DNA from: Cyanobacteria bacterium UBA11372
GTDB taxonomy: Bacteria; Cyanobacteriota; Cyanobacteriia; Cyanobacteriales; Aerosakkonemataceae
Assembly (NCBI GenBank): GCA_003486675.1
Contig: DNGG01000104.1
Location: 1-14,779 of the forward strand
Reading direction: 5' to 3'
Length of the DNA: 14,779 nt
Below the pieces are notes generated by a model, which searched no databases, was not told the DNA's origin, and worked only from the letters and a program-made list of their open reading frames with translations. Below are positions 1 to 7,112 of this stretch, in pieces (the stretch's first letter is position 1; each line of letters starts with the position of its first letter). Position numbers and translations under genes: made by a program.

Positions 1-991
1 TGCCTGTTACTTCTTCAATGAAGGTGTATTGGCGGTTTTGGTTGTCGGGAACTACTAGCTCTATTGCGGTATCAAAATTGACGTTTAGTAATAATCTCTC
101 TTGTAGATCGGTGGCTTCGACTTGCAATGTTTCGGGGACTTTTATTGTGCGATCGCTAAACAAGGAAGCCATGTTTCCAGGTAGGCGCACGGGTAATATT
201 GGGTCGCGGGACCAGTTCCAATTAATGCGTAAACTAGCACCGAGAAATATTTTGTATAATTCGTTATCTATATATACAAAAATGTAGGATAAGCCTTTTA
301 AAGAATGGTCTTTGTTGCTGGGTTGGTCTAGAACTAAGGTTAATTTTCTGCCGTCTTCGCAAGTAGCAAAGGCGACAAACCATTCCCAACCAATATCGTC
401 TCCCCAACGAAAGCGACCAAAGTTTCGATCGTGGTAGCTATACCAATTTGGTTCGATATTGAAGTTTTGCCCGCCTACTGATAATTCTCCCGTCAGTTGC
501 AAGCCGGGTACTATACCCCAGCCGATAAAACCTGTGCCGAAAGGTGAATTTTCTGTGACTAATAAGGGTTCGGCTTGGGCTTCTCCTTGCAAGCGAATCG
601 ATAATTGCATTCTTGGATCTTGGACTTCTATTGTTGAGTGCTTGCCGTTAATTTCTAGCAAGATTCCTTCTCCTTGAATCCGCAAGGGATTTTGCCGCAC
701 CATGTCGGATTGCCATTCTAAGCTGAAGGCTGTACCGAAGGTTGGTAGGATTGCATCGATTTGGTATTCTGGGGCAAGTTGTTCGTTGGCTATGTTGACT
801 AAAAAGCTTACTTGAATTTCTCCTTGTCCTGGTCTACCAATCAAGGTAATGTTGACCAGTATTCGCACTTTTCCCTCTCTATCTAAGAGGAGAAAGTGAT
901 ACCAATCTTTCCAGTCTATGGGGGAGGCGGGGTCATCTAAAGGAATGCGTAAGGCTTCAACGCGGGTTAGCAATTGTTCGTCGATGGTCAT
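1..991 (-). CDS. CrtC/AttH-like lipocalin-fold protein, 3' end outside window
   Basis: The frame stays open from an ATG at 991-989 to the window edge (330 codons), so the C-terminus is missing. I assign it to the carotenoid 1,2-hydratase (CrtC)/AttH-like lipocalin-fold superfamily from motifs. An N-terminal WYHFLLLDREGK stretch (about residues 30-41) matches the family's opening strand pair. A second-half YHDRNFGRFRWGDD motif (186-199) is followed by IGWEWF, resembling the YHDxNWG...W signature of CrtC; His187 and Asp188 would be the polar active-site pair. CrtC adds water across a terminal double bond of an acyclic carotenoid, and relatives may act on other polyenes. The start is supported by AAGGAGG 12 bases upstream and by the ATGA overlap with the preceding gene, which suggests translational coupling. 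The polyprenyl synthase two genes upstream fits an isoprenoid substrate. The fold call is fairly firm; the reaction is inferred. Confidence 0.62.
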   Translation of the reverse strand, partial: MTIDEQLLTRVEALRIPLDDPASPIDWKDWYHFLLLDREGKVRILVNITLIGRPGQGEIQVSFLVNIANEQLAPEYQIDAILPTFGTAFSLEWQSDMVRQNPLRIQGEGILLEINGKHSTIEVQDPRMQLSIRLQGEAQAEPLLVTENSPFGTGFIGWGIVPGLQLTGELSVGGQNFNIEPNWYSYHDRNFGRFRWGDDIGWEWFVAFATCEDGRKLTLVLDQPSNKDHSLKGLSYIFVYIDNELYKIFLGASLRINWNWSRDPILPVRLPGNMASLFSDRTIKVPETLQVEATDLQERLLLNVNFDTAIELVVPDNQNRQYTFIEEVTG

Positions 992-2442
992 CTTTGTAGC
1001 GATCCTCCTTCTGGGAAAAGATTGCCTTTTTTGGCTTGTTGGGAAGCTGTTGGAGAGGGGAGGGAAGTTGTTGTTTGATCCGCAGCGATACGCCTGACGG
1101 CACGCTTCGCGATCGCACTCAATACACCACCCATTCTTGGCGATAATACCCCTAGTCCCAAAACAACGCAACTAAACCAGCTTTTTGCATCCATACCCAT
1201 CGATTCTATGAAGGCGTCTGCCATCGCACCGGATACAGAAATTTCACTTTTTATCTCACCTAAAAGCCATTGTTCTGCCATTGGCAGCAACCCACCTTGA
1301 CCGATTTTAGTGCCAACTGAAGCGTGATAGGCTGATGCGGCTTGCTGAGTTATGGTTAGCCAACGGGGGACTTGTGCGGCGGCGAAAGCTATTACTCCGT
1401 TGTTAAAGAAATCGGTTTGGTTTAACTGGATTAATAATTCTTTCCCGGCTTTGGTTTGTCCGTATTTGTCCCCTTGAATGCACAGCAAAAGTATCAATTC
1501 TACTACTAGCCAACGGGCTGGAAGGTTATCTAAATCTGGTAGTGCCAAGATGAAATTGTTAGCGCTTTCGCCGTTCAAGCTTTCCCCAGCAGCAATAGCT
1601 TGCAATTTGTTAGCAATTCTAGGGGAGATTTGCCCTAGTCCTAAAAGTATCCCCGCCAACCAATTTTCGGCAGATCTTTCTTGTTTGGCGATGAAAACTT
1701 CTGCTTTTGTTCCTGGTGCCAGACTTAACAGCCATTGTTCCCAAATATTGACTAAGCTATGACCTCCGAAGATGATATTGGTAGTTTTGAGGCTATCGGC
1801 GATCCAGTTGGGTATTTGCGCGGTTGCGAAAGCGATCGCTTTCTTTTCAAACCAGGCTGTTTTCTTTAGTCTACCAATTAACTCCGCCCCCGATTCTGTT
1901 TGGGCGTATTCCTCTCCTTTCTGACACAAAATCTCTATAAGTTCCGCCGCAAACCACCGCGATGGCAGTTTATCTAGATCCATCACTCCTGATATCAAAC
2001 CAAAACATCCGGCTGTTGTTTGATCTACGGCGGTGGGCAACAAGTTTCCTCCAATCGCAGTGCCGGGTAAAGTCACTGGCAAGGAAACTTCAACGGTTTG
2101 ATGTCGATCTTTTCCCGATTCTGGTGTCACAATTTCTAGTGAGATGGGAATCGCTTCTTCAACCAATCCCGGAAAGCGTAACCAACTTTTGATACTCTGT
2201 CCTGGTGGCAATATAAAAGGTATTTTAACTGTTATTTTTTGGGTAAATTTGTTTTTTTCTAGATAGATATAAGCTGGTTGAATGCTACTGGTTATATACA
2301 GAATTTCACCGTTATCTACTATCCAATCATCTATGGTTGGACGAAACAATAATTTTTCTGCTATTTGGCTATCAATTAACAATTCGATAACCAAGGTTGA
2401 TCCTGGATTTATTTTTATTTTCAATTGGGGAAAGCCACTCAT
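988..2442 (-). CDS. Protein of unknown function: beta-rich N-terminus plus two helical repeats
   Basis: I do not recognise a named family for this 484-residue protein. Residues 1-125 are beta-rich and hydrophobic-alternating, like a small beta-sandwich. Residues 155-285 and 303-447 are two copies of one helical unit. Both copies carry DLDxLPxRW (155-163, 303-311), then AEL or VELIxxLC, a Y-x-QT-x-x-G segment, AFAxAQxPxW (205-213, 353-361), EQWLL (235-239, 390-394), and LGLGxxSPR (267-275, 428-436). The C-terminal 30 residues are low complexity, rich in Ser, Thr, Pro and Gln. No signal peptide, membrane helix or DDxxD motif is visible. The gene sits between a polyprenyl synthase and a CrtC-like gene, overlapping the latter by four bases, so a role in the same isoprenoid pathway, as enzyme, scaffold or carrier, is plausible but unproven. 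Confidence 0.85.
   Translation of the reverse strand: MSGFPQLKIKINPGSTLVIELLIDSQIAEKLLFRPTIDDWIVDNGEILYITSSIQPAYIYLEKNKFTQKITVKIPFILPPGQSIKSWLRFPGLVEEAIPISLEIVTPESGKDRHQTVEVSLPVTLPGTAIGGNLLPTAVDQTTAGCFGLISGVMDLDKLPSRWFAAELIEILCQKGEEYAQTESGAELIGRLKKTAWFEKKAIAFATAQIPNWIADSLKTTNIIFGGHSLVNIWEQWLLSLAPGTKAEVFIAKQERSAENWLAGILLGLGQISPRIANKLQAIAAGESLNGESANNFILALPDLDNLPARWLVVELILLLCIQGDKYGQTKAGKELLIQLNQTDFFNNGVIAFAAAQVPRWLTITQQAASAYHASVGTKIGQGGLLPMAEQWLLGEIKSEISVSGAMADAFIESMGMDAKSWFSCVVLGLGVLSPRMGGVLSAIAKRAVRRIAADQTTTSLPSPTASQQAKKGNLFPEGGSLQR
1004..1010 (-). promoter_or_regulatory. Shine-Dalgarno site of the CrtC-like gene
   Basis: AAGGAGG on the minus strand lies 12 bases before the ATG at 991, inside the last codons of the upstream gene. 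Together with the ATGA stop/start overlap it fixes the start of the CrtC-like gene and points to coupled translation. Confidence 0.65.
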
Positions 2443-2467
2443 TTAATTTCTCTTATTTTACTACTTC

Positions 2468-2643
2468 AGGACTTAGGCAAAGAAACCGGGTTTCTACGAC
2501 AATCGTTGGTTTGGCAACGAGATATCAATGCATAAACCCGGTTTCTGATACTTTTTTGGGCTTTTCTTTTCCACCCAGAAACCCGGTTTCTCTGAACATC
2601 CTTGGGCAAGCGAACTAGACATCAACGCAGAAACCGGGTTTCT
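2468..2643. repeat. Block of four AGAAACCSGGTTTCT palindromes
   Basis: Copies of the 15-base palindrome AGAAACC(G/C)GGTTTCT, some lacking the first bases, lie at 2481-2495, 2534-2546, 2577-2591 and 2629-2643. The block opens with AGGACTTAGGCA directly before the first palindrome. The same opening is found at 11257, matching over 28 bases except the central palindrome base. The spacer before the last palindrome also aligns with the interior of the 11257 element (ATCCTTGGG, GAAC, AGA, ATC in the same order). It fills the 211-base gap between two co-oriented genes. Spacers are unequal and partly related to each other, so this is not a CRISPR array. Confidence 0.85.
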
Positions 2644-2653
2644 CATACTGGCT

Positions 2654-4108
2654 TCACACATTGCGGTAGATTACATAGTTGATTAGTTCTTTAATAAATC
2701 GCCCGTCGTGGACTGGGCATACCCATTGTTCTTCCGGGCGTAGGGGAGTTGATGCCCGAAGAAAATCTAGACTATCAAAAATTTCTTCGGCTTTTTTGGC
2801 TAGCGATCGCGCCACTTTCCACCCATGTTCGATACTACCACACCGCTGCATTTGTTCCATAATAAATGCCAGATGTTCTGGTGTTTTTTGCTCGCGGGGT
2901 AAGGCTAAAATTTCTAATATTTGCTCAGCCGCTTTCCCACTCTGTGCCAAAACGTGATTTAGCATTAACGTGCGTTTCCCTTCGTAAATATCTCCCCCTA
3001 TTTCTTTTCCATAGGTTTCTATTTGACCCTGCAAATTCAACAAATCGTCTTGAATTTGAAACGCAATTCCTAAAATCATGCCAAATTGAGTTACCCCCGC
3101 CAACTGTTTAACCAAATCCTTCCCACTTGCTGATGGATGTCCGACAATCAAACCAATTCGGCAGGGTGTAATAAACGTATACCAGCAAGTTTTTTTGACG
3201 CACATTTTAAAATAGTCTTGGTCGGTTAGATTTGAGGCGTTGGTGGCTACCCAATCTAATTCCATCGCCTGTCCTTCGACAGATTGTTGCGCCATGAACT
3301 CGATTTCATGCAGCACGTTTAGCGCTTTGGAGACTCCGATTGCCGATAAATTTTCTAACAATAAACCTACGGCTAAAACGTTTGTTGCATCCCCTACATT
3401 AATCGCGCGGGGAATGCCTATTATTTGGTGTAAAGTTCCCTTCCCCCGTCGCGATTCGGAACCGTCTTCAATGTCATCGTGAATCAGAAAAGCGTTGTGA
3501 TAAAGTTCTAAAGCTGCTGCGGATGTTAACGCATCTTGTCCCATTCCTCCCACCGATCTCGCGACGCTGATGCACATCGTGGGGCGCAACATTTTGCCGA
3601 TTCGGAATGGGTAATCCGTCAACAATTCATACAATGGTTTATAAGAACCTGATATATTATTTTTAGTTTCAACGAATTCTTTAATTTTCTGAACTACTGC
3701 TATCCGGGATTGCTCTACTGCTTCATTAATAATTTGATTGTCATAGTTCAATTCTTCTGTTGAAGTTGTTGGGATTTCCTCCACCTTAAGGTTTTGTCTT
3801 GACTGGTTACCTAAAGCGATCGCTAACTCGTTTCTACCGAGCTGATTGCTATTCTCCTCAACCTCTTGCCTAGAAGTCAGCCGAGACGATATATATTCGT
3901 TTTTAATCGTGTTGCTGAGATTGACTTCTACAGCGACTAAGGGTTGGTTATGCACTTGTTCCTTTGGTGTCGCCGTGACAATTTCAATCGCTTCACCACC
4001 TGGTGGCAGAAGTAATTTTGATTGACTTACTCCATTGCGGTTAGGTTTGTACGTTAACCAACTGAAAAAGCCGAAATAGACCGCAAATAAGAAAAATTCG
4101 AGCAGCAT
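2654..4108 (-). CDS. Membrane-anchored polyprenyl (GGPP-type) diphosphate synthase
   Basis: This is a trans-isoprenyl diphosphate synthase, which condenses isopentenyl diphosphate onto an allylic diphosphate. The catalytic domain spans about residues 130-450: GKMLRP (171-176), the first Asp-rich motif DDIED (211-215) followed by GSESRRG, KT at 306-307, the second motif DDLLN (354-358), and GKR (377-379). The second motif ends in Asn, as in eukaryotic-type GGPP synthases (DDYxN). Ala206, five residues before the first motif, is small, which fits products of C20 or longer. Residues 1-19 form a hydrophobic segment, probably a membrane anchor, followed by a 110-residue polar linker. Typical family members are about 300 residues, so this extension of roughly 130 residues is unusual. 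The ribosome site is weak (GAGAAAAT). It is the first gene of the minus-strand isoprenoid cluster. The family is clear; chain length is inferred. Confidence 0.9.
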   Translation of the reverse strand: MLLEFFLFAVYFGFFSWLTYKPNRNGVSQSKLLLPPGGEAIEIVTATPKEQVHNQPLVAVEVNLSNTIKNEYISSRLTSRQEVEENSNQLGRNELAIALGNQSRQNLKVEEIPTTSTEELNYDNQIINEAVEQSRIAVVQKIKEFVETKNNISGSYKPLYELLTDYPFRIGKMLRPTMCISVARSVGGMGQDALTSAAALELYHNAFLIHDDIEDGSESRRGKGTLHQIIGIPRAINVGDATNVLAVGLLLENLSAIGVSKALNVLHEIEFMAQQSVEGQAMELDWVATNASNLTDQDYFKMCVKKTCWYTFITPCRIGLIVGHPSASGKDLVKQLAGVTQFGMILGIAFQIQDDLLNLQGQIETYGKEIGGDIYEGKRTLMLNHVLAQSGKAAEQILEILALPREQKTPEHLAFIMEQMQRCGSIEHGWKVARSLAKKAEEIFDSLDFLRASTPLRPEEQWVCPVHDGRFIKELINYVIYRNV

Positions 4109-4177
4109 TTATTTTCTCTATTTTTATACAAAATAATTCCTTGAGCCATCAGCCTTTGCTGTTTTTTGCTACTATTG

Positions 4178-4231
4178 TCAACCGATGTAGGCGGTTTTTG
4201 TTGAGCGGCTAGCTCTCAAAATTTGTAGCAT
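4178..4231 (-). CDS. Possible 17-codon peptide with strong ribosome site
   Basis: On the minus strand, AGGAGG (4245-4240) sits eight bases before an ATG at 4231. The frame runs 17 codons (MLQILRASRSTKTAYIG) to TGA at 4178. It lies in the 145-base gap between the lectin stop and the polyprenyl synthase start. It could be a leader peptide for the synthase gene, a chance ORF, or a remnant. A TTGACA overlaps its stop and could be a -35 box for the synthase, but I see no convincing -10 at the right distance. Confidence 0.25.
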   Translation of the reverse strand: MLQILRASRSTKTAYIG

Positions 4232-4253
4232 CCAGCGTTCCTCCTATTGGCTT

Positions 4254-4820
4254 TTATGTCGATAAAGGTTCTGCTAAACCTTCTGCCGGAATCGGCACAA
4301 ATTCCCATTGCTGATTGGGCGTTCCGTTTGTTTCGTTGACATGGTACATTACCACGGGGGTAAAAGGATCGTTCATACTTCCTAGAATATCCAGCACTAA
4401 GCCATTGAGCTTACTTTTGATCAACCCTTCTTTACTATTTGTCCATTGCTGGTTCTGCGTCCCGTCACTACCGTTTACTGGGTTAACGACAACAGGGGTA
4501 AAAGGTTCTGTGTTGCTTGCTTCAATATCTAGGACGAAGCCGTTTAGCCTACTTTTTATTAACCCATTTCCCGTAATTTGCCATTGCTGATTAGCTGAAC
4601 CATAAGTCCCTTGAACTGGGTGAACTACAACGTTAGCATTAGGTTCTGGGTTGTTGCCTGCAATATCCAACACCATGCCATTGAACTTACTTCTGATTAA
4701 ATAGTAGCCAGCACTACTACTTGATTCCTGTGACCTTGATTCCTGTGACTCGGCACTAGGCGCTGTCGTTTTTGCCTGTTCTGTCAGCTTTTTTATTTGA
4801 TTTTTCCAAAAGTTTAACAT
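4254..4820 (-). CDS. Ricin-type beta-trefoil lectin domain protein
   Basis: Residues 38-175 form three homologous repeats. Each begins with a Leu-Ile-(Arg/Lys)-Ser-(Lys/Arg)-x-Asn-Gly segment leading to VLDI and ends in NQQW (77-80, 123-126, 169-172). This is the QxW pattern of the R-type (ricin B) lectin trefoil, a carbohydrate-binding fold. Length (188 residues) fits one trefoil plus an N-terminal tail. The tail is not a signal peptide: residues 1-17 look like a short amphipathic helix with Trp and Lys, then comes a Ser/Gln/Glu-rich linker built from a duplicated 12-base unit. The protein is therefore probably cytosolic or attached to a membrane surface unless exported by another route. AAGGAG nine bases upstream supports the start. 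The ligand is unknown. It stands alone, upstream of the synthase and on the same strand. Confidence 0.88.
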   Translation of the reverse strand: MLNFWKNQIKKLTEQAKTTAPSAESQESRSQESSSSAGYYLIRSKFNGMVLDIAGNNPEPNANVVVHPVQGTYGSANQQWQITGNGLIKSRLNGFVLDIEASNTEPFTPVVVNPVNGSDGTQNQQWTNSKEGLIKSKLNGLVLDILGSMNDPFTPVVMYHVNETNGTPNQQWEFVPIPAEGLAEPLST

Positions 4821-4965
4821 CTTATCTTTCTCCTTTTCGATTGAACAATGTTGCTCACTAATAACTTGATGCCGTAAATTTTTTCAGAGCGTAGGTATAG
4901 CAATTCCGATCCTAAAATAGTTATCCCAAAGCCCGACTTTTCTACCAATCTCATCATACCATAAC

Positions 4966-5090
4966 CTATACTTTATTAGACTCGGCGATCTCCTTGCCTC
5001 CGGTAACTTTTTTAACCCACTCTGCCGCGTTAGCTTTTCCACTGCTGTTGCCACTTGAGCGCCTGTACTGCCACTGGTGGTTTTTGCCAT
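4966..5090 (-). pseudogene. Small Ala/Lys-rich gene, apparently frameshifted
   Basis: An ATG at 5090 opens a frame starting MAKTTSGSTGAQVATAVE. In that same frame the rest (to a stop at 4884) reads as unlikely protein: Arg-rich, then Trp/Tyr-rich. Shifting by one base at the A run 5038-5035 gives a more natural continuation, KANAAEWVKK, then VTGG and KEIAESNKV, stopping at TAG 4968-4966. One extra A would make a 41-residue protein. The likeliest reading is a one-base deletion or sequencing error in a homopolymer; programmed -1 slippage at G-GAA-AAG is a less likely alternative. If the unshifted frame is real, the product is about 68 residues. I do not recognise the family. It lies upstream of, and on the same strand as, the lectin gene, about 145 bases away. 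Confidence 0.45.
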
Positions 5091-5111
5091 TCTTTTATTG
5101 CTTGTTTCACA

Positions 5112-5131
5112 ATTATTATGAGTATAATAAT
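5112..5131. promoter_or_regulatory. Perfect 8-base inverted repeat ahead of the small gene
   Basis: ATTATTAT and ATAATAAT are separated by GAGT, ending 22 bases upstream of the ATG at 5090 in the divergent gap between the minus-strand small gene and the glycosyltransferase. It could be an operator or a leader hairpin. The region is AT-rich, so chance is possible. The rest of this 238-base gap shows only a doubled GTAGGAAAA unit (about 5225-5245) and a TTGACA at 5178 with no clear -10 partner. Confidence 0.3.
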
Positions 5132-5328
5132 ATTTTTTTGGCAAATGCATAACTCGTCTTAACAAAACTTTAATGTATTGACAAAATTTATCAAAGGCTG
5201 GGAATTTATGCCGAGCAATAACAGGTAGGAAAAGTAGGAAAAGTAGTTCAAAAAATATAGAGTTACACAACTAAAAAGTTAAGATGAAAAGTTGTTGTTA
5301 ATTAATCTTCAAATAGCGGGAGTAGAAC

Positions 5329-6681
5329 GTGATAAATCACCCAGCCAAAGTCGCATCGAGCGCGAAAAACGGCAAAAAAACGAGCAAATATATAGCGATC
5401 GCCACCTTTGGCTCGTTAGGCGATTTGTATCCTTACATGGCGATCGCTAGGGAGTTGCGGCAAAGGGGACATCGTGCAGTCATTGCCACCAACGAGATCT
5501 ATCGCCACCTGATCGAATCGGCAGGCATTGAGTTTCGCGCCATTAGACCTGACGGGTTAATCAACGTCGCCGAAGAGGGCGAGTTTATCGAGTTGCTGAG
5601 GGATTCCCAACAAGCACTTGACTACGGCATCAGCTACCTGATCGCGCCTCATTTGCGGGCAACTTATCAAGATTTGGTGGCAGTAGTAAGGGAAGCAGAC
5701 TTGTTGTTGACGCACCACTTGCTTGCTTTTGCGGGTACTCTAGCATCGGAAACCACTGGGACGCCCAGAGTCTCCACCGTCCTTTCGCCCGTATCGTTTA
5801 TGTCTGCCTATGATGCTTATAGCCTGCTGTCACCCCAGCCGACATCGGCTTACGAACGTGCCTTAACTTTAATTGCCAACGATGGAATACTGCGTTCCTT
5901 TAGGTGGCAGGCACGTTATTGGAGCGCACCCGCGCGGCAGTTGCGCGCCGAACTCGGTTTACCCCCTTCAGGCGATCCTCTATTTGAAGCTCAGCATTCG
6001 CCGGAGTTGGTGCTAGCCTTATTCTCCCAAGTGCTAGCCGCGCCTCAACCAGATTGGCCTTCCCAAACCAAGGTTACCGGATTTCCTTATCTAGATCGCC
6101 AAGATCGTCAAGGTTTGTCTGCTGAACTAGAGCAGTTTTTGCAAGCAGGTGCGCCTCCAGTCGTCTTTACTTTAGGCTCGTTAATGGTGTGGACGCCAGG
6201 GAATTTTTATTTAGAGGGAGCTATTGCAGCTCAGCGATTAGGCTACAGATCGGTATTGATGATGGGACAGGCGGCGCACCAAATTAAATCCCACCAACTC
6301 CCAGAAGGAGCGATCGCCGTTGACTATGCTCCCCACGAGGCGATTTTTAAGAGTGCCGCAGCGATCGTCCATCACGGTGGTGTGGGAACAACCGCCCAGG
6401 CGTTGCGGGCAGCGCGTCCGATGCTGGTAGTTCCCTTCGCCTACGATCAGCCGGATAACGCCGCGCGGATGGTGCGATTGGGAGTAGGGCGAGCGATCGC
6501 GCGTCACGAATGTACCGCAGATCGGATCGCTGCCGAACTCAAACATCTGCTATTTGACCCCAGTTATGCAGCCAAAGCTTCAGAACTCGGTCGTTTAATC
6601 CAAGCAGAAAATGGTGTCGGGACAGCTTGCGATGCGATCGAAACTTATTTAGAGAACGCGGTGCCAAGGCAAGGGAATTGA
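5329..6681 (+). CDS. UGT/MGT-type (GT1, GT-B fold) glycosyltransferase
   Basis: This is a GT-B glycosyltransferase of the family that includes UDP-glucuronosyl, sterol and zeaxanthin glucosyltransferases and macrolide glycosyltransferases. The N-terminal acceptor domain has the FGSLGD loop (27-32) followed by the PYMAIARELRQRGH helix. The C-terminal nucleotide-sugar domain has VVFTLGS, AIVHHGGVGTTAQAL (HHGG at 348-351), and PFAYDQPDNA, where Asp373-Gln374 would contact the donor sugar. Length (450 residues) is normal for the family. The start is GTG, with GGGAG six bases upstream. No signal peptide is seen, so it should act at the cytosolic face, probably on a lipid-like or terpenoid acceptor. 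Base composition is visibly richer in GC than neighbouring genes and it contains four HIP1 sites. The acceptor cannot be read from the sequence. Confidence 0.92.
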   Translation: MINHPAKVASSAKNGKKTSKYIAIATFGSLGDLYPYMAIARELRQRGHRAVIATNEIYRHLIESAGIEFRAIRPDGLINVAEEGEFIELLRDSQQALDYGISYLIAPHLRATYQDLVAVVREADLLLTHHLLAFAGTLASETTGTPRVSTVLSPVSFMSAYDAYSLLSPQPTSAYERALTLIANDGILRSFRWQARYWSAPARQLRAELGLPPSGDPLFEAQHSPELVLALFSQVLAAPQPDWPSQTKVTGFPYLDRQDRQGLSAELEQFLQAGAPPVVFTLGSLMVWTPGNFYLEGAIAAQRLGYRSVLMMGQAAHQIKSHQLPEGAIAVDYAPHEAIFKSAAAIVHHGGVGTTAQALRAARPMLVVPFAYDQPDNAARMVRLGVGRAIARHECTADRIAAELKHLLFDPSYAAKASELGRLIQAENGVGTACDAIETYLENAVPRQGN

Positions 6682-6693
6682 CAGAGCGATCGC

Positions 6694-6719
6694 GCGCCGA
6701 TTATTTTTCCCATCGGCGC
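6694..6719 (+). terminator. Hairpin after the glycosyltransferase, weak terminator candidate
   Basis: GCGCCGAT and ATCGGCGC form a perfect 8-base stem around a 10-base loop, starting 12 bases after the stop codon. The expected T run after the stem is absent (TATCTATTG follows), so intrinsic termination is uncertain; it may only protect the 3' end. Confidence 0.4.
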
Positions 6720-7112
6720 TATCTATTGCCTATTAATTACCAAATACTTTACAAATCCTCAACCATAAATCTCTAATAATAATCAAATTTTTAACTTGCT
6801 CTGAGGTAGAAAAAAACGAAAAGCTTTAATCTATTAATACCTTTATACTCATATAACTAAAAATATATTTTATCTGAACGCTTGTAAAAAAGCATACATA
6901 TTTATTGAGTGATTAGACGGAGGGCGAATATTGAGGTGGCGAGTAAAAATTCATAGAAGGTGCTGACAAAAATCGTGCAGAAGTGTTTCACGCCTGCACT
7001 AGAGTAAGGCTGCAAAAGGGTAGAAAAATTAACTTCCCTGCCGTGCATACTCCCAAGGCTTTGGGAAAATTGATTTAAACCAATCAAGTCCAAAAAAGGA
7101 GAAAATTACCCC
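6720..7112. other. AT-rich spacer without a convincing gene
   Basis: The first 180 bases are strongly AT-rich, with a 12-base palindrome AAAATATATTTT at 6860-6871. The minus strand holds a 63-codon open frame (6902-7093) whose Phe/Thr/Leu-rich C-terminal half looks like decayed or non-coding sequence; I do not call it a gene. A strong ribosome site for the downstream patatin gene, AAGGAG, lies at 7096-7101. No clear promoter hexamer pair was found. Confidence 0.6.

Noticed and set aside
2468..2643. CRISPR-like array of regularly repeated palindromes
   Set aside because: Intervals are uneven, spacers are related to each other and to a mobile element, and no cas genes are near.
4966..5090. Small GG-containing peptide as a leader/bacteriocin precursor for the exporter
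   Set aside because: The GG is followed by only nine residues, the exporter's C39-like site looks inactive, and the gene is 7 kb away on the other strand.
5091..5270. N-terminal 60 codons of a 128-residue minus-strand frame ahead of the small gene
   Set aside because: The stretch is AT-driven, spans the operator-like inverted repeat, and ends at a much better candidate start (5090).
6902..7093. 63-codon minus-strand open frame in the AT-rich spacer
   Set aside because: No ribosome site, no recognisable domain, unusual Phe/Thr-rich tail; it could be a remnant, but nothing supports a live gene.
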